From NCBI GenBank assembly GCA_963965975.1, contig OZ014424.1, forward strand, positions 5,536,380 to 5,600,379: a DNA stretch of 64,000 bases, read 5' to 3'. This document shows positions 24,314 through 40,955 of this stretch, in pieces (the first letter of the stretch is position 1; each line of letters begins with the position of its first letter). A program made the translations under genes and the position numbers. Origin of the DNA: Xestospongia bergquistia (lineage: Eukaryota; Porifera; Demospongiae; Haplosclerida; Petrosiidae). Below the pieces are notes generated by a model, which saw nothing but the letters and a program-made list of their open reading frames with translations, was not told the origin of the DNA and did not search any database.

Positions 24314-24631
24314 CTATTGTGGCCATGCAAATTTTCTAAGTTGTGAATTTACTATATCAGCATCCCATCTGTGCTGTGTCTCTGGTGTCTTTTTCTTCAC
24401 TGTGCCTTCTTTGACACTCTCACAACATCTGATAAATGCTTGTATTTCTGAATGACAGTGAGTATCATCAAAGTTATTACTTTTCCAACAACTCATTACG
24501 TTTGCCATCTCTGATACACATGGCGATCGTTCTGAGGTTTTTGCTGATGTTCTTACACTCGACTTCAATTTCATTGGTCGCATAAGACCGTGAAAACGTC
24601 GTTTAGCGAGGATTCGTGTCCCATAAACCAT
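24314..24631 (-). CDS. CHCHD1: CHCHD1, mitochondrial small-ribosomal-subunit protein mS37
   Basis: Single-exon frame of 105 residues with a twin CX9C motif: C-VSEMANVMS-C and C-HSEIQAFIR-C, separated by a spacer starting WKSNNFDD. This layout and the CxSEMxxxMxCW signature match CHCHD1 (MRPS37), a structural protein of the mitochondrial ribosome small subunit. The basic N-terminus (ILAKRRFHGLMRPMKL) fits mitochondrial import and rRNA contact. Twin CX9C proteins are usually oxidised by the MIA40 pathway, although ribosomal members can enter the matrix. It converges with ANKS6, whose stop lies 97 bp away. An intron near the 3' end cannot be ruled out but is not needed. Confidence 0.85.
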   Translation of the reverse strand: MVYGTRILAKRRFHGLMRPMKLKSSVRTSAKTSERSPCVSEMANVMSCWKSNNFDDTHCHSEIQAFIRCCESVKEGTVKKKTPETQHRWDADIVNSQLRKFAWPQ

Positions 24632-24713
24632 TTTCCACGTGTGTAGTTTTATTATTCTGATTTTACTTCAATCATAATAATATATACGTATTAATAGAAT
24701 AAATAAGGAATGT

Positions 24714-25608
24714 TCACTGGCTAATAACCTTTGCTTTTACATGTACAGGCTTCACTCTATTTTTTCTGCTCTTCTTCCTGCAATGGATAGATTATCATCT
24801 TAATATTCCTACTAATTTTCCATGCACTTACCACAAGATAATAAAAATTATAATAGCAATAACTGCAATTATTAACAACAGAGCACCAGCTGACACTATA
24901 ATAATATATTTAACTATCAGAGACAACCCCTTTCTATTTGTTTCCTCATCATCATCATTTGGCTCTAATACTTCTACAGACAGCACACTAAATCCGACAG
25001 CTGTCTCAATTTCTCTAGTTGAACTGCGTACAGCGTTAGCCAGTATATTAGCATTTACTACTGCACCATTTGAATGAACATAAAAAGCAACAGCCAGACC
25101 ATTCCCCTCAACTCGAGGATAACCGTCTAAAATTACAACATCATCAGCTGTGAGAGATCGACTGCAGGCAATAAAATGTATTGACTCATGTTCTTCACAA
25201 TTTACCTCAATTGTTTCCTACATACATTATTGGTGCAGTGTCTGTTGACAGCAGATGCTATTGCTGTTTTGAAGTTATATTCGACTTGATTCGTCCACTG
25301 AAAATATAAGTGTACATTGGTATGTACTGATGTTACAACTTACATCAGAAAGAGTTGCATCTAATACAACTTTCACTGAATTAATACGTCCATTTACAAT
25401 TGTAACATCTCTAATCCCAGATCCTGATCCTGAATCAAACCCTGATCCACTGAATTCAACAACTTCATTAAGGATGTTAGGAGAGGAAATAAAAAAATTG
25501 TCACTTGATGAGTGACAATGAACAAATTATTAGCAACTAACCTGATATAGCGCTGTTAACGAGTACGATAATTGTTGCGAAAATAAGTGTCAATCTCGGA
25601 GTCTTCAT
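24714..25608 (-). CDS. Small type I membrane protein, paralogue A
   Basis: Five exons: 25608-25542, 25462-25344, 25297-25206, 25161-24832, 24777-24714; 223 residues. Residues 1 to about 20 form a signal peptide (MKTPRLTLIFATIIVVLVNS-like). A Ser-Gly-rich stretch (SGSGFDSGSGSG) follows, then an ectodomain with two cysteines (HCTNNVC), an acidic juxtamembrane segment (EPNDDDEE), one long hydrophobic span (about 174-203) and a 20-residue basic cytoplasmic tail. Intron phases 1, 0, 2, 2 are identical to the neighbouring gene at 25731-26782, so the two are tandem duplicates despite low sequence similarity. I recognise no named domain; an extracellular alpha/beta fold of the SEA type is conceivable but unsupported. 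Intron 3 is only 44 nt. Confidence 0.72.
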
Positions 25609-25730
25609 TGTCGGTAGTGTTAGCGTAATATGGCGTTGCTATGTTGATTATTATTAAAATTAACTTTTTAAAAACGCAAAATACGCGAAACAATAATTGA
25701 AATACTTCTAAAACAAAACAAAAAATGTAA

Positions 25731-26782
25731 TTAATAATGCGTGAGATGAGCTGCTGTATTTGAAATTGTTTCATAGTTTGACGTTTGACTTGCCAAGCTA
25801 TTAGTAGATGTACTGGTATGTTTGGTAAGAGGAGCAGCTTCAGTAGGAACAACACGACGTTTTTTGCTTTTCTTTGCACTAAAAAAATGCACAATATCAT
25901 ACAAAAATTATTATAATACTTACAAAATAAGAACCACCACACATATGCATACAATAATCACTGCTACAATCAATGCTACTCCACCAACTACACTGCCAAC
26001 AATGATAGCAATCAATCTCCCGTTGTTACTTCCACTAGATGGACTAATTGTAGATATTTCCAAGACCTGTAGACCAGTATTAGCTTCAAATATAGGAGCA
26101 GCAGTTCTTGCAATAGTCACTAGAGCTGACAATGGTAGCACTGATCCACTACTAGAGGAACTAGTAGGTTGACGAATGTATAATTGAATAGTAAATTCAG
26201 GAGTACGCTTTGTAAGAGTGCTAGATCTCAAACAGGCTTGGCAATCACCTATTTCATATCTTACAGCACTAAAGAGAGAAATGAACAATTATTTGTTAAA
26301 ATAGAAATTCTTACGAGTCAGCTGCTGAGAGACCACATGTTGTTAGGAATTGTGGAATACAGAACTGGTTTGCTATAGAAATCATCAGATCACAAAGTGT
26401 TGAGAGGATAGTCTGAGAAAGAGAAGAAATATATTACTCCAGTCACTGGTTTACTGAAAGCAACTTACATCATTATATACACCAGCTATTCGTATAATCA
26501 CTTGTCCAACTGCTCTTGAACAAGCTGTAATTAAAATATATTATGAATTTAAGAGAATGCAATACTAAATTCCATACTAGGATCTGGATTAGTTGGAGTT
26601 GATGTTGGAGTTGATGTTGCAGTTGTTAATGTTGAAGTTGGAGTGACATCATTATTACTATTCCCTGATCCACTTCCAGATCCAGACCCACTCAATAATT
26701 GTCCATTGCAGGATTGAGTGAATATTTGTAGAGAGATCATCACAAAACAAAGGACAACAAAATGTTGTATAGTACTCATCAT
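25731..26782 (-). CDS. Small type I membrane protein, paralogue B
   Basis: Five exons: 26782-26578, 26524-26469, 26412-26315, 26268-25924, 25878-25731; 283 residues. Signal peptide at about 1-27 (two possible Met starts, 26782 and 26779), a (SG)n stretch, and a Thr/Pro-rich low-complexity region made of repeated TPTST-like units that could carry O-glycans. The ectodomain has several cysteines (CSRAVG, LCDL, FCIPQFLTTC, DCQAC). A transmembrane helix lies at about 205-235, with a 48-residue tail starting KKSKKRRVVPTE that contains a Tyr motif (NYETIS). It has the same intron phases (1,0,2,2) as paralogue A. Unknown function; a surface receptor or adhesion role is only a guess. Confidence 0.72.
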
Positions 26783-26976
26783 TGTTTTATCTAATGGAGA
26801 TAAATAAATAAATTAATAACTAATATTGCAATAACCTTACTAGATAAGGAGCATTGAATATAGTATCTTTATAAAAAGATCAATTTATTCTCACCAGTTA
26901 GCAAAAAGATTGAGGTGTGAAGCCAGTATGTAAATAAAGTAAATTAGTGGGTGTGGTCAATAGGTGTTGAGGAACC
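26783..26976. promoter_or_regulatory. Divergent promoter, membrane protein B / ATP2C1
   Basis: The two start codons are 194 bp apart and face away from each other, so both transcripts must start in or near this interval. No TATA box or other specific element can be named with confidence. Confidence 0.55.
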
Positions 26977-31796
<4,820 letters not shown>

Positions 31797-32800
31797 GCAC
31801 TTTATAATAGCAATCATTCAATTTAAAATTACCGTTAATATTTCATTTACTAATATTGTATTAGATACAAGTTTGTAGACAAGGTTTTTAGTAATTTGAT
31901 AACATATTTTAAACATGTCACTAATGGAGTGTAACAATTGAAATGATGTCATTATAAGTATGACCACAGGATATCGATGAGTAAACAAAAATTTAACTTT
32001 ACCTTGCTACTTACAGATGATTAAAAAAGGAATATTATTGATATAGTCATTGTAGCTAGGTAATTATAGGGGTCAACCCCACGTTACTAGAGCTAGATAA
32101 TTATAGGGGTGAACCCCATGTTATTGGAGCTAGATAATTATAGGGGTCAACCCCATGTTACTGGAGCTAGGTAATTATAGGGTTCAACCCCATGTTAGGT
32201 AATTATAGGGGTCAACCCCACGTTACTAGAGCTAGATAATTAAAGGGGTCAACCCCATGTGTCTGTTTGTATATAGCATTGATTTTCAATGAAATTTTCT
32301 GTAAATTTATATATAACTAATTAACACTTGGTTATCCTAGCTAGTTTTAATTTTAATATTTATTATAATTATTTGTGAATATAACAATATTTATTATAAT
32401 AACAAATAATAATAATAACACACTGTCTATCACTGATGTAACAAACAAACAAATAAACAATAATAATAATAATATTAATGATAATAATATTGTTTTAAAA
32501 ACAATTGATGGACAATACACTTCATAACAATATTGGACAATTAATTAGTTAATTAATGATGGGGATGTCCACCTACTTTGTTTAAAAATAAGACAATCTG
32601 ATTTACTAAAGTAAGAGAGAGAAGACTAGGAAAGAGAGAGAGATCAGGACACTCACACTATAAACTAATGATCATAACTTGGTTCATAATATTCTGAAAC
32701 AATTGAACTAGAGAATATATAATAATAAATGTCATATTTTTAATGTAAGAATAAATTGCTGGACAATTAAATAGAGAGGAGAGAGATGATAAATGTTGAC
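31797..32800. other. Convergent intergenic region ATP2C1 / SOWAH
   Basis: AT-rich 1 kb between two convergent stop codons. It contains the 37-bp tandem repeat described separately and low-complexity AAT-rich stretches near 32400-32480. No gene seen. Confidence 0.6.
32057..32262. repeat. 37-bp tandem repeat with internal hairpin
   Basis: TAATTATAGG starts at 32061, 32098 and 32135, a 37-bp period, with later imperfect or truncated copies to about 32260. Each unit contains GGGGTCAACCCC or a close variant, a short inverted repeat able to form a hairpin. Confidence 0.88.
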
Positions 32801-35800
32801 TTACTCTCTCTTGTCTTTATTGACATTGTATTTCTTCCGGCGAAAACTGAATCCTTTCCGGATACCTCGAGGTGAAGTGAGATGATGTGGTTTACTTTTT
32901 TTCTATAATTAAAATATAATTAATTTACAAACAATATAAGCCATACCCTCTCTGTCACTTCTCTCTCCGATAAATGACCCACTGATCCCCAGGATTTTTT
33001 GAGGGTAGGTCCTGCAGCAATATTGCGTGGAATATTGAAAGAGTTTAATGGAGTCACACCGATTGCTATCACTGTTGATACTAAAAGAAAACACACTGAT
33101 ATTCATTAATATGGGCGTGGTCAAACTAACAATTCCTGGGCAAACCGTGATAGATTAAACCTTTTCTAAGCAAACCTATTAATATTAATTAATTAATTAA
33201 TATTAATTAGTTAATTAATTAGTTTACTTCTCATTGATTCAGATGCCAAGGTCTGCAACATATCAAGTGGCTTACGTCCACTGTGATCTCTTGTATTAAC
33301 TGAAGCATCTGTGGAATGTATTAATTGACATAATAATGTGTATTAAAAATAACTTACTATAATCATTTACTAATAAGCGTACAACATTTTCATGTCCTGA
33401 TTCAGCTGCTAAATGGAGTGGAGTTAGCCCCTGAAATAAATGGAAAAGATTTGAATAAATAGAGAAGGATGAATGATTTGATATGAATGAATAGATAGAT
33501 TGCTTACCCCCTAGTTATGTGAGAGGATGTGATATATAAAGGTCCACAAAAGTAGTGTTTATACAAAGAAAAAGAATAACATATTTTATGATTAAGTAAA
33601 TAAACAAGATATATATTAATAGATATATTAATATAGTGACTTACATTCTGCAGAGTAAGAGAGAGAGAGAGGGAGAGAAAGAGAGAGAGAAAGTAAACAA
33701 AACATGAAAGCACTTCATAAAACAACTAACCGATTTAATATCTACTCTTCCTCCACTGACCGCTAAAGCAACAACCATATCTTCCCGTCCCATTTTAGCT
33801 GCCCAGTGCATAGCCGTCTAAGATATAAAGCAGTTGTCAAAGGGTTAAATATAGTTATATCATGTGACCTTACCCATCCATTGATAAAGCCCTTTCTATT
33901 AATATAAGCACTATCAGCCATTGTCATTTGATATATACTGTCTAAATTGCCATCAATTAAAGCAGCCATCCATTCCTTCTCCATTGGATCAATGTCAATG
34001 ATGTATTCATCTTGTGGAGCTAAATAGAAGAGGAAAAGGAGATGCTCCTTTAATTTATGTGTAATAGCTTACAATCTCTGTCTGGATCTTCAGATAAGAG
34101 CTAATGAATTAATAATAAATTTATTAAGATGAAAAAATTAATAATTACCTCTTCTTTAGAATTTGAATACACAAGTTCATCAGAGTTTTTAGAAAGACGA
34201 TGAGAATGAGATATCTACACAGAGAGAGAGAGAGAGAGAGAAAGAGAAAGAGAGAGTATTAGACAAACTATTTTTCAGTATTACTTTTGAATGTGTTCCT
34301 CCTTTGATAGATTGTCTTGTAAGTGTATCAAGATTAGCTAAGAATGAGAACAACATCATGTGACTCTGTTGCCATGGTTACTCACTGTTTCTAGCATCAA
34401 GATGACGTGAGCGACGTATCAGAGTCCCAACATTAGATTGGGAACGACTGACACGACTTTCTGGAGGAGTAGGCTCTCTTTTTAGCTGTAAGTTAGCATT
34501 AGTACCTAAAAAAGTTATATATCCATTCTTAAATCATCTGTCCATTTTACTTACTGTGATTGCTGGCAGAGCTAGCAGATCGTCTAACTTTCTGAGGGCT
34601 ATTAAGATTATTAGGATCACTAGTATCACTTGACACTGACTCTCTCGTTGGTGTAGTCCCAGGAGGTCCTGTATATTGTTGAATTAATGCCCGAACACCA
34701 ACTTGAGAAACAGTAGCTAATAAAAATAATGAATTAATTAATAACTTATTATTAGTATCTATTTATCCATTCTTGTATGCTATGTATCCATTGTACATCT
34801 ATTGTACTCACGTTGTGATCCTCTACTAGTAGAAGGTGTACGTGTCACAGTAACAATAGGAGGAGACATTATAGCTTGTTCACTACTACTGGGAGGAGAC
34901 GACTGGACACTAGTACTGGAGAGTGAACCTAAGTAAGAAAGAGAGAGAGAGAGAGAGAGAGATAAACACTACTATGACTTAAAATAACAACCTTTGTTTT
35001 AAAAATATCATTAGACAGTGACATCTATACTCACAATATCATAATGCTAATAGCTATATATGTAGTAATACTATAGTCAAGTAATGATGTTAGGGACAAT
35101 AGAGTATTTTTCCCAAACTACTCATTATACAATAATGATACATCATTGATTATATAAGGGACTACTATCGATACTATAGTTACTACTCTATTACTATATC
35201 AAGTGGTCGTTATTTAGAAAACACAATATTATCATTACGATGACAAAGATGATTTCATTGTTAATAATTATTTTCAATTTCCTCCATTCGTTAGTTCCAT
35301 AGAATGTATTGTTGTAGTTTACTACCATATTTGAGACCAGTAATTAAATATAATTAAAGGTAATTATTACATTAAACTCAATGAAGTACATCACATTACA
35401 TAATATATGGTATTATTTTGAAGTCATATTAATAAAGAACTAGTATAATTACATTTGTCCTAGAGAAACCATACAAAGAAAATTAACAATAAACATCCTC
35501 TTACAATGTACATGTACATGTATATCGTACATGTAGATGTATATCTAAGATAGTTTTATTGGCTATAGTCTAATTTGATTATAGTAGTCACAGACCCTGA
35601 AGAATTTATGACCTCAGTGACCACACCCACTCATTAATTACTATAATTATTGACATACCTTAATTGAATAGTAATATTGACAATTACATTATTAAAATGG
35701 TCTAGCCAAGTCATTACGAGTTGATTATAAACACACTACTTTAGTCCAAAATATAATTGAACACACACTTGTATCAGTAAAGACAGACTGTTGTAGTTAA

Positions 35801-38800
35801 ACAATATAAACACACTTAGTGCCAACCCAAATATTACACAGAATACCTCAACATTAAAGGCTATTTTCACATTGTCACATTGTTTAAAAAAAGAATAGAA
35901 AAATACTGATAATTCACTCACAAAGAGATGTAAATATTCTACTCTCCTTTCATGTTATTATATCACATCTTATAACAATAGATTACATTTAATTTATCAT
36001 TGTATGGTCTTCTCAATTAATTAATTAACTCCTTATAAAGGTGGGTGTGGTTACATGTTTGTCAACAACATACATAAACATATTAGATTCATATATACAA
36101 TATATATAATAGTTTTGTTTACAATACCTGCTCGCACTTGTTTATTGTTTATTTTATACATGACTATGTTTTCAGTATACAATAAAAATAATATTATGTA
36201 TATAATATTAAGTTGATATAACTTAATGTAAGATGAATATTATAGTCCAGGAATACAATATAGTTTAGAAGCAAAACAAAGGAACAATGGCTAATACGAA
36301 ATCTTTGAAGTTGAGTATATATGAGATTTATTGGCTTAGATAGTTCCTAATAATAAGGGATTCTAAATAATAGAATTATATCAATGAGACATGTCTAAGG
36401 ATACTAGTAGAGACATCTACTTACACTGACTGATCTGAACTAGTATACTGTTATAATGTACACTCTTGAGTTGCTATATTTACTACTAAAATGCTCTCAA
36501 AAATAAACTACCTTGAGAACATCCTTCACAAATTGTTGTGTCATTACACAGAGGATAAACCTCAAGTGTAATGAAATATAGAAATTATATTTTTAACAAC
36601 AACTCACTCTCTGATGGTGTACTATTAGGCACTGGATTCAAAGTTAAAGGAGATGGTCTAGATGGTGAGTGATGAGATGTTGAGTAAGGACGACCAGGTA
36701 CCGATGGAGGATGATTAACTGCAGGAGGTGGGTAATTGGCCTCTGAAGGAGAATGGTTGGTCGCTAGACTGGATGTACTTGATGGAGGTGTGAACGAGGG
36801 TTGAGAGTTAAAAAATGAAGAATCTCTGAAAACCCCTGTCTCTCCGAAATTAGCTAGTTCAGCTGTGATTTGTTGTAGAAAACTTGATTCCGATGAAATA
36901 TCTGATATTGCTGAGCCATTGCTAAGAGGTTGGACACTCAATGGGGCACTAATGTCTAGTGATGTCTTTTTGTGACCTTTTCCTCCATAGCTGTGAGTTG
37001 GAGAGTGGCTGTGGCCTCCTTGATTAGCATGACTAGAAAAAAATGAAGAAGTGGGAACAGAAGAGGAGAGAGGAGAAGATGAAGATTGCGTGTAATGATG
37101 ATTTGATAAGGAGGTAGCGAGAGAGGGAGATAAAACATAGGGTGGTGATAATGGAGATTGATTAGGTAATAATCCACTTTGTTTAGAGGGTGAACCCATA
37201 TTGCCAAAATTCCTTTGAGGAGATACCGATTTGTGTTCTAGTTGATGAAGATCGTATGCAGCTGCTTGTCCATTATATGTTTTCATTTGAGTGTGGTGTG
37301 TAGGTGACGTGTTTTGTCCATTAGTTAGGGGTGTGGTTTTAGGAGGACTCGTAGGTTGGGATGATCGTGCAGGTGAGGAGAGATGGGAGGGTGAAGTTGA
37401 ATTAGTATAAAATTCATCTTTTAAATATAGAAATTTTTGGCCCTAGGAAATGAGACACTTAGTAAAAAGAATTAGTTGCTATAGTAAACACTAATTAGAG
37501 GAAGTTAGTTGCTATGCTCTAATAGCTATCAGCGTCATTTATAACACATTCTATGTCATTTTACAACATTCACTTACCTCTCCTCCACATATACTAGTAG
37601 TATGTATAATAATATACTATTAATAGTACTAGTACTATTAATAGTACTAGTACTATTATAATAGTACTAGTACTATTAAATATTACTTACTATAAATAGT
37701 ATCAGTTACTATTAATAGTACTAGTTGTATGTGATATAATACTAACTTTACATGTAACATCATCTGTTATAATATCATATAACATGTTATATGATATAAT
37801 AACTATGATAATATATATTGTTGATAATGGGTGTGTCAATAGAGTATGTATGCATGTGTGTTTGTGTATGCTATACGAGAAAGAGAGAGAGAGACACACA
37901 CACATACACATATGCACAGAGAGAGACACACACAATTGCTCCTATTTGAATACCATTTGTACACAGAGTGTAGTAAAGAGAGTGTAAGATTAATTTATGT
38001 GGGAGTTTAAAGGAAACAGAGTTACATCAGTCTAGCATTACTAAGGTTTATGTTATATATTATAACATACTATATTGCTGTTATAACATTGACCTGTAGG
38101 CGATGTCAAACTGTCAGAAAATACTTTACATACCAAAGACAACTTGTCCCTTGTCTGTTGTGACAGTGGGGAAATTGTATAAAATTTGTCATTCTCCTTT
38201 AAGGGCACAATAGAAACCAGTAGATAAGTGATATATTATGTACTACAAACCAGTCAGTAGTAAGTAGTCTGTCTGGAAGACTGTTGACACTAACCCACTC
38301 CTGAAATATGCTGACCCAATATTATAATATCAATGGAATATACTGAAATATACTGATATATACCAATGGAATATACTAAAACATACCGATATAGACCAAC
38401 GGAATATACTGAAAGATACTAGCAGAGAGGTTTATACTTACATCTTCCTGTTTTATGATAGCTATTGAGTTGACCAGCTCTTTAAAATGTTCTCGAGCTT
38501 GTTCTATCAATAAAATAAACAAAGCAGATAACAAGTAAACAGAGCGATAAACATTATGTCAATAACAGACAGACAATGGATAAATAGATTGAAAATGGAC
38601 GAACAGACAAGTCAGTGTGGGAGGCGAGGCTGGTTGACTGATGGAGTAATGTAATTCAATAGTTTGATAGTTCTATATCACTACATGTACAAAACATGCT
38701 GTTAATAGAATTAGAATTAAACAACTGTTACTATTACTATAATCATGGTTACTATCATTACATAAAGTAATCACTTTATATTGCAGAAGACTGTCTTGAC

Positions 38801-38988
38801 TAAAATTAATATCAATTTTATATGCTGAGGAGTTTACGACTACAAGAACACTATTATTACTTACCTTTCTTTTGAGTGTCATCAAACAACAGATGTTTTC
38901 TAAAATGCTTGACTAAATCGACATTTTTTACACGGCCTCCTTTCCGACGAATATATTCGAGTAGCATCTCTTGCGAGACTCCTGCCAT
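32801..38988 (-). CDS. SOWAH (sosondowah) family ankyrin-repeat protein
   Basis: Sixteen exons in transcript order: 38988-38865, 38503-38442, 37442-36608, 34928-34812, 34716-34555, 34505-34386, 34337-34285, 34214-34149, 34100-34073, 34019-33874, 33817-33731, 33647-33645 (3 nt), 33430-33358, 33308-33228, 33080-32947, 32902-32801; 730 residues. The N-terminus (residues about 1-80: MAGVSQEMLLEYIRRKGGRV, then FRKHL, FKELVNSIAIIKQEDG, KFLYLK) matches the SOWAH N-terminal winged-helix-like domain. A long Ser/Pro-rich disordered middle follows. The C-terminal ankyrin block starts with DPMEKEWMAALIDGNLDSIY, then TAMHWAAKMGRED and LTPLHLAAESGHENVVRLL, the family's characteristic layout. The tail is basic (GIRKGFSFRRKK). 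Molecular function in animals is poorly known. Orthology to one of SOWAHA-D cannot be assigned, so no symbol is given. Confidence 0.85.
33645..33647 (-). other. Candidate 3-nt microexon (AAT, Asn) of the SOWAH gene
   Basis: On the minus strand a strong acceptor (pyrimidine-rich tract ending CTCTGCAG) is followed by AAT and then a consensus donor GTAAGTCAC. Inclusion keeps phase 0 and changes the join DIKS-GLTPLHL to DIKS-N-GLTPLHL. That gives the usual N-G-x-T-P start of an ankyrin repeat and a 32-residue instead of 31-residue spacing. Confidence 0.55.
34929..36607 (-). other. Long SOWAH intron 3; no further gene seen
   Basis: About 1.7 kb of AT-rich sequence between two firmly placed exons, far longer than neighbouring introns. 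It includes a GA run near 34936-34962 and CATGTA-rich short repeats near 35510-35545. No open frame with family resemblance. Confidence 0.55.
37443..38441 (-). other. Long SOWAH intron 2 with ACTAGT/TATTAA simple repeats
   Basis: Contains palindromic low-complexity units around AGTACTAGTACTATTA (about 37590-37730), an AC/GAGA microsatellite (37878-37932) and short repeats around AATATACTGAAA (38330-38420). A splice-flanked stretch near 38140-38203 could be an optional exon but is not needed for the model. Confidence 0.55.
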
Positions 38989-39348
38989 AATGCTAGTCCT
39001 GTAGCTGAAAATATTTTAAGTATTTGATGAGGTAGCTATATCTGAAGCAGTCTACTCTCTCTGTTTCTATCTGATCACTACACAATCCAGATAAACATTA
39101 TTTTCTGCGATATTTGACTATAACTAGTCATTATAAGAGGTCACGTGACGTAAAAATTGATTCATAGACCGCAAAGTATGATAAGAATGACGGTAAACAA
39201 CATAGTCATGATTATTGTAACACCTGTTTAAGATTATTTGTATTAACACACACTAACAAACAAATAAACAAAGAAAACAACGCACAGGATAAAATGATAA
39301 AGGTTTGTTTGTATATGGAAGTTATCATATAATTAACTAATAATTAAT
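38989..39348. other. Spacer between the SOWAH start and the SDR1 stop
   Basis: 360 bp holding the SOWAH 5' UTR and promoter and the 3' end of SDR1 transcripts. No other feature recognised. Confidence 0.5.
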
Positions 39349-40908
39349 TTAAGGAGGTGACTCATTCACTTCTTCATTATCACCTTTCGTTACTCTAAAT
39401 GTAATCATAGGAGTTCCTTCTTCACCTTCAGCAATTGTAACTCGACTATTTCTACCAGCTGTCTCGTTAATATCTTCATTAGAAGAAGATTTGATTAATT
39501 GTTGAGACTCTACCTCTTCTTCAAACCCCATACTTGGTCCATATTTGACAAGTAAGGATCGACTTAACCATTCTTTTATTATGTTAATACTGATTTCCCA
39601 TAACTGTTCTTGGTGATGTATATTTCTAAAAATAATGGATACATGGGCAAATAGTGAATGGATAAATGGATTGCATGGACAGATAATGGATGGATTATTT
39701 CCTTCACGGTATCTAACACATGTTCTTGATAACAAGTGCTGTCTCTTACTTACCTTGATAAAGGACTAGAGAGAACAGGATGACAGTCACTAAAATAAAG
39801 GCATCTCTGTGAGTTCAGTTCAGGATTAACAGCACAGTTCAGTGAGGTCGTAGCACCTGCTTGAGCATCTCGAAGTATCGCTAGATAAATAAACAATAAA
39901 TGGACACATAAAACAGAAATGGACACACAAAGAGATATTGTATAGAGAAGAAATGGATATATAGATAAAAAGGATGGATACATATGTCCCATACGTTTGA
40001 AAGCTACTTTGTAAGCTCGATAGAAAAAGTGTAGCCAAAAGCTATCTACAGTGTTACGACCTAGTTCAGTTTCTACCTGTAATAAAAGTATTATCTACAC
40101 AATAAATGAACATTATAGCTAACAGATCCAGGATGAACTGATGATACAGTGATTCCTACATTGTCCAATCTTCTTTGAAGTGCATAAGCCATCATTACCT
40201 AAAATGAGTAAAACCCTCATTGTTAAATGCTAATTAATTACATTATATAGCTTGGAATTGGAGTAAAATTTATTTCTAATGTATTCTTGTTCTGCATTCA
40301 TGTTTCCAGGAGCAAATACTCCAGATGAATGGAGTCGAGATGATACAATAACAATTCTACAATCTCCACATTCAGATGCTGTGTCCAATATAATAGGTAA
40401 TAACTCCAATGTAAGGAGAAAATGACTGAGATGGTTGACTTGAAATTGTGCCTCATAACCATCTTCTGTCATTGCTATGAGAGAGAGTGAACAATAATAC
40501 AATGATGAGAGTCCACATACTTAATGGTAGCCATGCAATCCCAGCATTATTAATGAGGATATGTAATGGCAGGTTCTTCTCTCGAAATGCTACAGTAAAA
40601 TCTTTTGTAGAATGGAAAGAACTCAAGTCCAGTAACATCCATTCTATTGTAACTGATTTATCTGGGTACTCAGTGCCAATTTCCTGCTTCATCCGCTCAA
40701 CAGCCTACAAAGAAATTGAATGACATAAAGTGACTAATCTTTTACTTACTGCATTAGCTCGTTCACTGGATCTACAAGCAATAATAGTATGTGCTCCCAT
40801 TATGGCAAGAGCTTTAGCTGTCTCATAACCAATACCGGCATTACCTCCAGTAATAGCAGCTACTTTGCCATTTAAATCAACAATAGGGAAGGACAAGTTA
40901 GCACCCAT
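39349..40908 (-). CDS. Short-chain dehydrogenase/reductase, cluster member SDR1
   Basis: Seven exons: 40908-40750, 40704-40521, 40474-40242, 40198-40124, 40076-39995, 39880-39754, 39625-39349; 378 residues. SDR landmarks: cofactor loop TGGNAGIG, NNAG, catalytic Asn in QVNHLSHFLL, Ser in IVIVSSRLHSSG and the Y-S-N-S-K active-site motif. The closest family type I recognise is the RDH11-14/WWOX-like SDRs that reduce retinoid, steroid or lipid aldehydes with NADP(H); the substrate is unknown. The N-terminus MGANLSF fits an N-myristoylation signal (Gly2, Ser6). The exon 5 region (ELGRNTVDSFWLHFFYRAYK) and the acidic C-tail differ from the other members, so this is the most diverged copy. It is divergently paired with SDR2. 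Confidence 0.85.
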
Positions 40909-40955
40909 CTTTATGACCTATTTCTATAGCCACACCTCTCGTTTGAAGTAAAAAA
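40909..40955. promoter_or_regulatory. 47-bp divergent promoter core between SDR1 and SDR2
   Basis: The two start codons lie only 47 bp apart, back to back, and their first exons are near-identical inverted copies. Transcription of both genes must start here or within the opposite gene. Confidence 0.55.

Noticed and set aside
25822..26172. Plus-strand frame of 116 codons over membrane protein B
   Set aside because: Antisense shadow of the membrane-helix exon, whose minus-strand frame has consistent splice phases and a signal peptide upstream.
38140..38203. Possible additional SOWAH exon (reads ENDKFYTISPLSQQ...)
   Set aside because: It has splice-like flanks and phase 0, but inserting it would interrupt the conserved IIKQED-GQKFLYLK junction of the N-terminal domain. 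Kept only as a possible alternative exon.
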